Shown piece after piece: positions 50,351-58,192 of a DNA stretch of 60,613 bases. The stretch is from Verrucomicrobiota bacterium. Its GTDB lineage: Bacteria > Verrucomicrobiota > Verrucomicrobiia > Limisphaerales > JADLHS01. The DNA is taken from assembly GCA_013140495.1 (NCBI GenBank), contig JABFSR010000066.1, positions 1 through 60,613 of the forward strand, read 5' to 3'. Position 1 is the first letter of the stretch. Every line of letters starts with the position of its first letter. The notes under the pieces were generated by a model, which was given only the letters and a program-made list of their open reading frames with translations, was not told the origin of the DNA and did no database searches. The position numbers and the translations under genes were made by a program.

Positions 50351-52015
50351 TCAGTCCTTGACGGCTTCGTCCGCCGCGTCGAAGGCGTGTTGCAATGCAA
50401 CCAGGTCTTCGCCGGGCTTGAGCGCGTCCAGCACGGCCTGTTCGGCCTTGAGCTGTTCCTGCGAGTAGTTCGCAGCCTTGATGGAGAGACCGATTCGGCG
50501 GTCGCTCTTGTCAATCTTGATGACGCGCGCGGTCACGTCCTGGCCGACCTTGAGCACGTTCTTGATCTTGTCCACGCGATCCTCGCTGATCTGCGAGATG
50601 TGAACGAGGCCATCAATCTCGTGCTTGAGTCCGACGAATGCACCGAAGCTCGCGAGCTTGGTAACCTGGCCGGTGACGAGGTCGCCCACCTTGTAGAGCT
50701 GGTCAATGTTGTCCCACGGATCAGTGCCAAGCTGTTTGATTCCGAGCGCGATTCGTTGGTTGGGCTTGTCCACTTCGAGCACCTGGGCTTCGACGTCGTC
50801 GCCCTTCTTGAAGACTTCGCTCGGGTGATTGATCTTGCGCGTCCAGGAAATGTCGGACACGTGGATCATGCCGTCCAAACCTTCCTCGAGCTCGATGAAC
50901 GCACCGTAGCTGGTGAGGTTGCGGATCTTGCCCTTGACCTTGGTGCCGGACGGATACTTGTTCTCGGCGGTGTCCCATGGATTGGTCTCGAGCTGACGGA
51001 TGCCGAGGCTGATCTTCTGTTCGTCGCGGTTGATGCCGAGCACCACAGCTTCGATTTCCTGATCCGCCTTGAGGACGTCGCTAGGTTTGGCAACGCGCTT
51101 GGTCCATGACAATTCGGTGACATGGATGAGGCCTTCGACGCCGGGTTCGAGTTCCACGAACGCTCCGTAGGGCACGAGATTGACAACCTTGCCCTTGACC
51201 TTGGTGCCGACGGGAAACTTCGCTTCGATGTTCGCCCACGGATTGGTCATCTTCTGCTTGAGGCCGAGGCTGACGCGTTCCTTTTCCTTGTTCACGTCGA
51301 GCACAACAACGTCGAGGTCCTGACCGACCTTGAGCACTTCCGACGGGTGACCGATGCGGCCCCAGCTCATGTCCGTGATGTGGAGCAAGCCGTCAATGCC
51401 GTCCAGATCAATGAACGCGCCGAAGTCAGTAATGTTTTTAACCTTACCTTTTCGGATGTCGCCGGGCACCATTTCGCCAAGCAATTTCTGGCGGCGTTCG
51501 GTGCGTTCCGCCTCGATGAGTTCGCGGCGGGAGAGGACGATGTTCTGGCGCTCCTGGTTGATTTTAACGACCTTGAATTCGTAGGTGTTTCCGACGAACT
51601 GTGTGAGATTCTTGGGTGTGGTGACGTCAATCTGCGATGCGGGCAGGAATGCCTCGACGCCGATGTGAACCACGAGTCCGCCTTTGACGACAGACTTGAC
51701 CTTGCCGAGAATGCGGCCGCCCTCGTTGCAGATGGTGAGAATTTTCTCCCAGTTCTGTTTGAATTCGGCCTTCTCCTTGGACAGGATGACCATGCCTTCC
51801 TTGTCCTCGAGCTTTTCGATCAGGACATCCACTTCATCGCCGACTTTGACCGCCTTGAGGTCAATGAATTCGTTTCCGGAGACGACGCCTTCACTCTTGT
51901 AACCGATGTCCACAAGGACTTCCTTGTTGCGGATTTCGATGACTGTACCTTTGACTATTTCACCTGCGGCGAAGCGGAGATTGCTTCCCTTCAGGGCTTC
52001 TTCCATCGTGAGCAT
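50351..52015 (-). CDS. rpsA: 30S ribosomal protein S1
   Basis: 554 residues with six S1 (OB-fold) domains at roughly 17-85, 100-167, 185-257, 270-344, 357-431 and 444-518. They are recognisable by repeated 'G.V..(I/L)..(F/Y)GAF(I/V)' and '(D/H)(M/E)SW.(R/K)' blocks ('NITDFGAFIDLDGIDGLLHI', 'NLVPYGAFVELEPGVEGLIH', 'NLTSYGAFIELEEGLDGMIH'). S1 binds mRNA leaders and helps initiation on the 30S subunit. Starts at 52015 (MLTMEEAL) and 52006 (MEEAL) are both possible. The 310-bp region upstream should hold a leader and promoter. A strong terminator follows. Confidence 0.97.
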   Translation of the reverse strand: MLTMEEALKGSNLRFAAGEIVKGTVIEIRNKEVLVDIGYKSEGVVSGNEFIDLKAVKVGDEVDVLIEKLEDKEGMVILSKEKAEFKQNWEKILTICNEGGRILGKVKSVVKGGLVVHIGVEAFLPASQIDVTTPKNLTQFVGNTYEFKVVKINQERQNIVLSRRELIEAERTERRQKLLGEMVPGDIRKGKVKNITDFGAFIDLDGIDGLLHITDMSWGRIGHPSEVLKVGQDLDVVVLDVNKEKERVSLGLKQKMTNPWANIEAKFPVGTKVKGKVVNLVPYGAFVELEPGVEGLIHVTELSWTKRVAKPSDVLKADQEIEAVVLGINRDEQKISLGIRQLETNPWDTAENKYPSGTKVKGKIRNLTSYGAFIELEEGLDGMIHVSDISWTRKINHPSEVFKKGDDVEAQVLEVDKPNQRIALGIKQLGTDPWDNIDQLYKVGDLVTGQVTKLASFGAFVGLKHEIDGLVHISQISEDRVDKIKNVLKVGQDVTARVIKIDKSDRRIGLSIKAANYSQEQLKAEQAVLDALKPGEDLVALQHAFDAADEAVKD

Positions 52016-52325
52016 AACTATGATGTAACGGTTGAACTGCGGGAGACTTTCGGGGCGCGAACGAGCGACTCGGAAGCTCCATTGCCTAACTAAGACCGGC
52101 GTTGCGTGGCAACGGAGGTTAAGGGTTAGGTTGTTTGTTTACTTCTATTTCTCAGCCTCGATGAACATCCGCACACGCGGCGTTCAGGCAGTGTTTAGGA
52201 TAAGTGAATGTCACTGTTGAGCAAGCCAATTCTCACCCAATTTCAACGCCGTACTAGGCGGGCATCGCCGACAACGAGTTCTGTCGCCTCTGCAACAAGC
52301 CGGAGACAGCAGTTTCGGCTTTGGA
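52016..52325. other. rpsA leader/promoter region
   Basis: 310 bp without a convincing gene. On the minus strand a possible promoter TTGCTC-16-TATCCT lies about 180-210 bp upstream of the rpsA start (around 52195-52222), which would give a long leader. The match to a -35/-10 pair is weak. Confidence 0.3.
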
Positions 52326-52985
52326 TTATCTGCCTGAAAGCCGTTGCGCCATTTCGATGAGCGTTAAGAATTCCGCGCGGTAGCCTTCAGGATCGTTGCC
52401 CAGACTGGCTTTGGTCCGTTCCAAGGCCGAGTTCAGTGTGGCCTCACCTTTGTAAGGCGAATCGCGCAAAATCATCCCGAATTCCGCCACGGCGGCGGCG
52501 AATTTGAAATCCGTTGAAGCACTGGAGTAACCCTTGTCCATATCCTTGACCACCGTCGTCAACAGGCGGCTGGTGCCACCGTCCGGTTGTTTGTACCGGA
52601 GTTTAAGTGTGAGCAGCTCATCGCTGCCGGACACAACAGCGGGTCTGGCGGGCCTTTGATACTTCAATGGATCAACACCTGGCGACTCGTCCGACAGCAT
52701 TCCAGCGGGTACGATTTCATAAAGCGCGGTGACAGTGTGACCCGCGCCGATTTCGCCTGCGTCCTTTTTGTCATTGTTAAAATCTTCCTTGGCGAGCAGC
52801 CGGTTTTCGTAGCCGATGAGCCGATAGCTGTTCACCTGTGCAGGATTGAATTCGACCTGAATCTTCACTCTTTTGCGATCGTTACAAGCGTGCCGCTCAT
52901 CTGTTCCACGAGGACTTTCCGCCCCTCGTTGAGCGAGTCAATATAGGCGGCGAATTCAACAAAATTGCAGCCGAAAAGACGCTGC
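52326..52985 (-). pseudogene. C-terminal remnant of a YfbK-like von Willebrand factor A protein, frameshifted
   Basis: The last 180 codons are open: 'MKIQVEFNPAQVNSYRLIGY', 'ENRLLAKEDFNNDKKDAGEI' and 'GAGHTVTALYEIVP' are the conserved C-terminal region (DUF3520) of YfbK-type vWA proteins, ending 'GDPEGYRAEFLTLIEMAQRL'-like. Directly upstream another frame carries 'FAAYIDSLNEGRKVLVEQMS' and 'GTLVTIAK', which normally runs straight into VKIQVEF. A one-base loss near 52869 separates them, and a stop lies before the fragment at about 52985. The vWA domain itself is gone. Confidence 0.75.
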
Positions 52986-53169
52986 AATCAGATGCGGATT
53001 GAAAATCAGAACGGGAACTGTCCGCTTCATTTCGATGATGTCGCCAGTAACATCAGAAGCGGTTTTGTCCTGTCCAGCGAGGTAAGAAATACCTGACCGT
53101 GACGACCTGTCCACACCAAGTCGTTCATCAGCCGGTGATCAACGGCGCGATTGAGGATTGAATCGGAAA

Positions 53170-54444
53170 CTAAACGCGTTTCAGCGACGACTGTTTGTCC
53201 CGACGAGCGGCCAGTCCAATTCCAACGAGACCGCCGAACAGCAGGACACCGCTACTGGGTTCTGGCACTACCTCGAATCTAATGTTATCCACGTTAATCT
53301 CCAAGTCTTGCAGATGACTGAAAAGATTGATGCCGGTTAGATCAACTACATTCATGTTCGCGAGCCCGGCCAGTGACCACTCCAAGTCATAAAATTGTCC
53401 GTCGATGGGCAGGTTCCTTCCGGCACCGCCTTCGGGGTTCTCGAATTGGAAATTATTTTTTTGGAAAAATGCGTTAAGGCCCAGCGTGCCGCCGCCCGCG
53501 TTTGGATCCGTCGCTGAGATACGGAGAATCATTTTATCATAGTTTGAAAGATCGGTGGTGCGGTTATTGAACGTGTTGCCATTCCATGCCGTCCCGTTGC
53601 CCCAGCTAATCGCCGCGCCATTTTGGCCACCCACATCGGTCCACCGCAACGAACCTGAGCCAGCGGGGTTATGCGAGAAACCGGTTTGATTCTGTCCCCC
53701 GTTGTTTCCCAGCACGGCGGTGTTGTCAAAATTGACGATCGCACCTTGCAGGCCGAGTTCCGGGGTGCCGATGTCGTGGGTAATCAAGTTTCGCGTCGTG
53801 AGCGGCGTGCCACCCGAGCGCAGTTCGCGGAGAGTCCAAGTCACGTTTCCCAATCCGGCATGGTCGCGCGCGTTGAAGCCCATGGTACGAATGTAAACCG
53901 CCTGATCCGCCGTCAAGCCCGAGAGCGGCACCTGATACGTATTGATGCCAGGCGTCACCACCAAATCCGGCCCGAGCGACACGAAATTAAAGCCCGTTGA
54001 CGCCTGAACAAAGAACTGGACGTTAATGTTACCCGCACCATTGTGCCCAATCTCGTATTCGAGGTAATCCAAACCGGTGAGATCTGTTCCACCGCCCGCC
54101 GCCGTCGAAGACTCGCGGACGCGGTTAGCGCCATCGGTGAATGCCTGGCTTCCGCCCGGCGCGATGCTGGTTTCAATAATCGTCAATTGCCCGAGGATTG
54201 AGTTATCCAATGTAGCGGAAGTACTGCCCGCCCCGAAGTTCCTTACCCACGTCTCTATATTGGGGGCTGCATTGCCCGTGTTATCCCACGTGTAGAGCGC
54301 GCTGGGCGACTGCGCACCCGCGTGAAATGGAGACAGTCCACATACGCAAACCAATGCCAAGGACGCCACAAAAGTCGGCGACAGGAAACCGCTTTTTGAC
54401 GCTGCGATGTACAGGGAAGATTGCTGTTGTTGCTTCGGGTTCAT
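53170..54444 (-). CDS. PEP-CTERM secreted protein
   Basis: 424 residues from the ATG at 54444 (MNPKQQQQSSLYIAASKSGF). A signal peptide ends near 'HAGAQSPSALYTWDNTG'. The body is a beta-rich domain of unknown function with 'ANRVRESSTAAGGGTDLTGL', 'DYLEYEIGHNGAGNINVQFF' and 'LPIDGQFYDLEWSLAGLANM'. The C-terminus is a PEP-CTERM sorting signal: VPEPSS, hydrophobic GVLLFGGLVGIGLAA, basic RRDK. It should be processed by an exosortase and end up on the cell surface or in the matrix. The gene upstream (54578-55951) is a paralogue with a different C-terminus. Confidence 0.85.
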   Translation of the reverse strand: MNPKQQQQSSLYIAASKSGFLSPTFVASLALVCVCGLSPFHAGAQSPSALYTWDNTGNAAPNIETWVRNFGAGSTSATLDNSILGQLTIIETSIAPGGSQAFTDGANRVRESSTAAGGGTDLTGLDYLEYEIGHNGAGNINVQFFVQASTGFNFVSLGPDLVVTPGINTYQVPLSGLTADQAVYIRTMGFNARDHAGLGNVTWTLRELRSGGTPLTTRNLITHDIGTPELGLQGAIVNFDNTAVLGNNGGQNQTGFSHNPAGSGSLRWTDVGGQNGAAISWGNGTAWNGNTFNNRTTDLSNYDKMILRISATDPNAGGGTLGLNAFFQKNNFQFENPEGGAGRNLPIDGQFYDLEWSLAGLANMNVVDLTGINLFSHLQDLEINVDNIRFEVVPEPSSGVLLFGGLVGIGLAARRDKQSSLKRV

Positions 54445-54577
54445 GCTAAGGATTAAATGGGTCTTGGCTTCGGAAGTCAAGCACATTCTTTACGGCTGAG
54501 TGGCCATTTTTACTGAAACCACACCTGTTTTGTCGGGGGCAGTGACGTCACTGCAGCGAGGCGCGACCAGCCAGGAT

Positions 54578-55951
54578 TTATGGCAAGAGGTTTAACCTGT
54601 AGAACCGGGTGACTGCAGCCGAAACAGCATTGGTATCCGTCACCACGGCATCCAGGCCGTCCCCGAGAACATTGCCACCGAGCGTGTTGGTTGGACTGCC
54701 GGGATTGAGGTCCGAAAAGTATTCAACGGAATAGGTCTGACCTGGCGAGGTGTGGAATTTGAGGGTAATGTCCTGACCAGATTTTTCAACCGACTTGATT
54801 GTCGGCACCACCGCAAAACGAATCGAGTCAACGTTGATTCGCAGATCATTCGTGTGGTTGAACAAGTTGATGCCGGTCTGATCAACGACATTCATGCTTA
54901 CCATTCCTGCAAGAGGGAACTCCAGATCATGGAATTGTCCGTCAATCGGCAGCGCCTTTGCGCCTGGTGTCTGGAAGGTACCAAAGCCATTCACCTGAAA
55001 GAAGCCTTGGACACCAAGCAAGCCACCAGTACCCGGGATTACTTCCGTAGCAGACATGCGGATCACCATCTTGTCGTAATTCGAAAGATCAGTCGGGCGG
55101 ATCCAGAACGTGTTACCACCGCTGCCGGGGTCCCAAGCCGTCCCGTTGCCCCAGCTAATCGCAGCGCCGTTGCTGTTGCCCAAATCCGTCCACTCCAAAG
55201 AACCTGAACCGGCAGGATTATGCGAAAGACCCGTTTGATCTTGGCCAGTGTTGCCAAGGACGGCGCCGCGATCAAAGTTAACAATGGCACCTTGCAATCC
55301 GCCGTCTATGAAAATGTCATCGTGAGTGATCAAATCTCTCGTCGCGAGCGGCGTGCCTCCTGCGCGCACTTCTCGAAGCGTCCAAACCACGTCACCTTCC
55401 ACCGCATGGTCACGCACATTGAAGCCGATGGTACGAATGTAAACCGCCTGCTCTGGCGTCAAGCCCGAGAGGTCAAGCTGATATGTATTGACGCCGGGAG
55501 TCACTGCTACATCCGGTCCGAGAGAAACGAATGAATAGCCCGGCGAGGCCTGAACGAAGAACTGCACGTTAATGTTGCCGACGCCACTATGCCCAATATC
55601 GAATTCAAGGTAATCCAATCCGGTAACATCCAATCCGCCACTCGCCGCTGTCGAAGACTCGCGGACTCGATTGGCACCATCGCTGATCGCCACTGTCGCA
55701 CCCGCGCCGCCTGTTTCAGTCACGCGCAACTCTCCCGCGATTGAATTGTCCACCACGACCGTGCTGGGCCCAAAATTCTTCGCCCACTGCTGGTCGTTGC
55801 CGGTTCCGGGCCAGGTATAGAGCACTCCGGGTGACTGGGCGACCGCTTGAGACGAAGTCAGTGCCAATAGACAAGCCACCGCCAAGCAGGTCACCGATTT
55901 GCTTGTTGATGTAGTGCAGACGGGAGCGATTTGTTTTTGCGTCGGATTCAT
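54578..55951 (-). CDS. Secreted paralogue of the PEP-CTERM protein, without PEP-CTERM tail
   Basis: 457 residues from the ATG at 55951 (MNPTQKQIAPVCTTSTSKSV), chosen because the signal peptide follows and the paralogue starts likewise. The body closely tracks its neighbour ('ANRVRESSTAASGGLDVTGL', 'DYLEFDIGHSGVGNINVQFF', 'LPIDGQFHDLEFPLAGMVSM', 'NVVDQTGINLFNHTNDLRIN'). After 'DSIRFAVVPTIKS' the PEP-CTERM tail is replaced by a beta-sandwich-like module ('GQDITLKFHTSPGQTYSVEY') ending TRFYRLNLLP. Tandem duplication followed by exchange of the sorting module is the simplest reading. Confidence 0.82.
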   Translation of the reverse strand: MNPTQKQIAPVCTTSTSKSVTCLAVACLLALTSSQAVAQSPGVLYTWPGTGNDQQWAKNFGPSTVVVDNSIAGELRVTETGGAGATVAISDGANRVRESSTAASGGLDVTGLDYLEFDIGHSGVGNINVQFFVQASPGYSFVSLGPDVAVTPGVNTYQLDLSGLTPEQAVYIRTIGFNVRDHAVEGDVVWTLREVRAGGTPLATRDLITHDDIFIDGGLQGAIVNFDRGAVLGNTGQDQTGLSHNPAGSGSLEWTDLGNSNGAAISWGNGTAWDPGSGGNTFWIRPTDLSNYDKMVIRMSATEVIPGTGGLLGVQGFFQVNGFGTFQTPGAKALPIDGQFHDLEFPLAGMVSMNVVDQTGINLFNHTNDLRINVDSIRFAVVPTIKSVEKSGQDITLKFHTSPGQTYSVEYFSDLNPGSPTNTLGGNVLGDGLDAVVTDTNAVSAAVTRFYRLNLLP

Positions 55952-56006
55952 GCTTGCAATTAAACCTTCCACGTCATTGGCGTCAAGTCCGTCTTTTCTT
56001 CCCGGG

Positions 56007-56909
56007 TCAAGGGGGCGGTTGACCGGTCGCGGGAGGCCGAACGGAAGGCGGCTTGTAAGTCGAGTTCCAATAGGAATCCCAGAGCATTTCCAATTTCGTC
56101 TGCTGCACGTGACCGTCCACGAACGATAGGTTGATTGATCCAGGCATTTTGTCCCTTCCAGCGAGTTGACTCGGTACACCGGACCTGGGAACGCCATGAC
56201 GAGCGATGGTCAGTCGGCCTATGTTCGGGTCCAGCGCGCCTCGGGTCAGGTTGATCGCCGGTCCCTGGAAGGAATCCGGCCAGGCATCTGCCCAAATTGC
56301 ATCAAAGAAGAACGGCGTCTGTACAGGCTTGGAAATAGCGGCAAAATTTTGGAAATACGGCGGGCCATTGTACGCACCAACATCCGAGTAAAGCCAGCCA
56401 TTCATCCCGAAGCTGCCGATGTAATTGGTCCCGGGTTTAAGATAGGAAGCCCAGCTCCAGGCTGCGTTCATGTCTTTGGCATACCATCCTGTACCGGGGC
56501 GCACCTCGAATGCCGAAGGACAAAGTCGGACTGCATCCACTTGAGCGTAATTTTCAATCAGCAACGCCAGCCAGATATCTTTTGATGCGCTCTCGTAGGG
56601 CAACGCTTTTCCGAAATCGTTTGCATAAATAATTCCCGCCAGAGTCAACTGCTTGAGATTGCTGACGCACTGGATGGCCTTTGCCCTCTGTTTTGCCGCA
56701 GACAAGGCCGGTAAAAGCATTGCGGCCAGTATCGCGATGATGGCTATAACCACCAGCAATTCGATCAGAGTAAATCCTGGTTCCGAAAGCCGATCAGCGG
56801 CGATCCTGTTCCGAAAACAAAAAGAAGTGCGGATTCCGAAAATCGCCCGGCCAGTTCTGCGAAGTGCAACGCGGAATCCTAGCGGAGTCATGTAAGCTTT
56901 GCCGATCAT
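56007..56909 (-). CDS. Type II/IV pseudopilin-like (prepilin N-terminal motif) protein
   Basis: 300 residues if started at 56909; an ATG at 56891 is possible. The prepilin peptidase site and helix '[20 protein letters not shown]' lie at about residues 44-63, after an unusually long leader. The '[20 protein letters not shown]' segment and the C-terminal '[17 protein letters not shown]' (H-x-G-DGH type tail) are typical of the many DUF1559-like pseudopilins of Planctomycetes and Verrucomicrobia. It is membrane-anchored and faces outward; its role is unknown, perhaps in secretion or the cell surface. The short distance to the secreted paralogues downstream, on the same strand, suggests joint expression. 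Confidence 0.88.
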   Translation of the reverse strand: MIGKAYMTPLGFRVALRRTGRAIFGIRTSFCFRNRIAADRLSEPGFTLIELLVVIAIIAILAAMLLPALSAAKQRAKAIQCVSNLKQLTLAGIIYANDFGKALPYESASKDIWLALLIENYAQVDAVRLCPSAFEVRPGTGWYAKDMNAAWSWASYLKPGTNYIGSFGMNGWLYSDVGAYNGPPYFQNFAAISKPVQTPFFFDAIWADAWPDSFQGPAINLTRGALDPNIGRLTIARHGVPRSGVPSQLAGRDKMPGSINLSFVDGHVQQTKLEMLWDSYWNSTYKPPSVRPPATGQPPP

Positions 56910-56917
56910 GGGATCAG

Positions 56918-56932
56918 TGTGATAACTATCAC
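56918..56932. promoter_or_regulatory. CRP/FNR-like dyad upstream of the pseudopilin gene
   Basis: TGTGATAACTATCAC is a dyad with arms GTGATA and TATCAC, and fits TGTGA-N6-TCAC, the half-site pattern of CRP-type regulators. It lies 9 bp before the pseudopilin start codon, so it would fit a repressor, or activation from a leader if the true start is internal. Confidence 0.3.
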
Positions 56933-57156
56933 CTGCTTGCCCGCCATGGCAAGATTTTTGGCTAGGAACCGCTGGGTTGCGTCTTCAGATTGCTGGCATT
57001 GACATTCAAATGCTTTGATCGGGCACGAACAGTTATCCAGTTCTTCAGCCGCCAACGAGAACTAATCCGAGTGTCGAAGTTGTAAATCGCCAGACAGCGA
57101 ACATTACCTGAGACGGCAGGAACCGCAGACACAGTTCGTCCGCGCGGTGAGTAACC

Positions 57157-57189
57157 CTACGCCATCGCGCGGGCGATGCTGTTCCACCA
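57157..57189 (-). pseudogene. Second copy of the purL 3' end
   Basis: The minus-strand frame reads [14 protein letters not shown], exactly the last ten residues and stop position of the intact purL at 58193. The DNA differs at several silent positions (26 of 32 aligned bases identical by eye). Upstream codons do not match. The lipoprotein gene 57299-58090 lies between the two copies. Confidence 0.75.
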
Positions 57190-57298
57190 GTCTGATGGAT
57201 GGCTGCGTGACCAGTGCGTCAAAGCATTTTGATTCAACTGCTGATTGACACCTGACACCGTGTGGCTGAATTCTTTCGCCAGAAAACCGAATTTCATC

Positions 57299-58090
57299 AT
57301 GAAGAAACCATTACTTTTTTGTTTAGCATCCTTCGTAGTTGTGTTTGTCGGGTCTCTTTTCTGTGGTTGCAGCAACTCGAATAAGCAAGATGAACAAACT
57401 GCTCGTTCGCTTTTGAAATCTGTTGCCACGTATTGCCAAGAAGGCGATGGCTCGATTCGTCCAGTTGAAGTGATTTCAGCAATGGCAGCCATCGTTGGTG
57501 AGCAATGCATTGCAGCAGCGGGTGAATACAAAGTGCGAGAACATAGTTTTGTTCCCGGCCAAAGGATATTCTCTGACAAAATAAATGAGCTGCTTTGTGG
57601 TGATAACGGCGCGACCGAAATTAACGCCATTCCTTCCACATCAGTATTCGGTATTCTTCGTGACCGCCTAGCCAATGGACCGTTTGCAGGCAACTTTCCA
57701 GAACTCAACTCTGTCTTCAGCGGCTTTGCATCAAGGATTGGGAAGCCGGAGGACTGGGGAAAAGTTCCACTTTCGTTACCAGAGGAATTTCATCCCCGCA
57801 GACTGCCATTACGAGTCGCATTTGATACGCGGCCAGCTGTTGATCAAGCATTGAAATCTGTCTCAAGCGACAAAATGCGACGCCTTCGAATTTCGACAAT
57901 AGCCCTCGCGATGCTTTTGAATGACGAGCGCGATCAGATTGACCCCAAAAGCGCCCTGTTGCTCACACTTGAAACTGTGAATGGAATGGGTAAAACCGCA
58001 CCGATGAAGGATGAGGCGATTGACAAGCCAACCGATGAAATGAAGGAGGCTCAACATCAAGTCGTCAAGGTTGGCAAGAAAAAGAATTAA
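57299..58090 (+). CDS. Putative lipoprotein of unknown function
   Basis: 263 residues from the ATG at 57299 (MKKPLLFCLASFVVVFVGSL). The signal ends at 'SLFCGCSNSNKQDEQ', where a Cys could be lipidated; the lipobox (FCGC) is not a perfect match. The rest is soluble and helical ('ARSLLKSVATYCQEGDGSIR', 'LLTLETVNGMGKTAPMKDE') with no recognised domain. Base composition is distinctly AT-richer than the flanking purL and pseudopilin genes. A second copy of the purL 3' end sits on its upstream side. This suggests it was inserted at the end of purL. Confidence 0.7.
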   Translation: MKKPLLFCLASFVVVFVGSLFCGCSNSNKQDEQTARSLLKSVATYCQEGDGSIRPVEVISAMAAIVGEQCIAAAGEYKVREHSFVPGQRIFSDKINELLCGDNGATEINAIPSTSVFGILRDRLANGPFAGNFPELNSVFSGFASRIGKPEDWGKVPLSLPEEFHPRRLPLRVAFDTRPAVDQALKSVSSDKMRRLRISTIALAMLLNDERDQIDPKSALLLTLETVNGMGKTAPMKDEAIDKPTDEMKEAQHQVVKVGKKKN

Positions 58091-58192
58091 AGCTGCAATG
58101 CCTGCGTGCCTGCGGTAGGAATTTGATTATTCCGCCAAAGACAGTGCCGCCCCGCAGTATCATTTCAACAACAGCCCATAATCGAGACGGAC

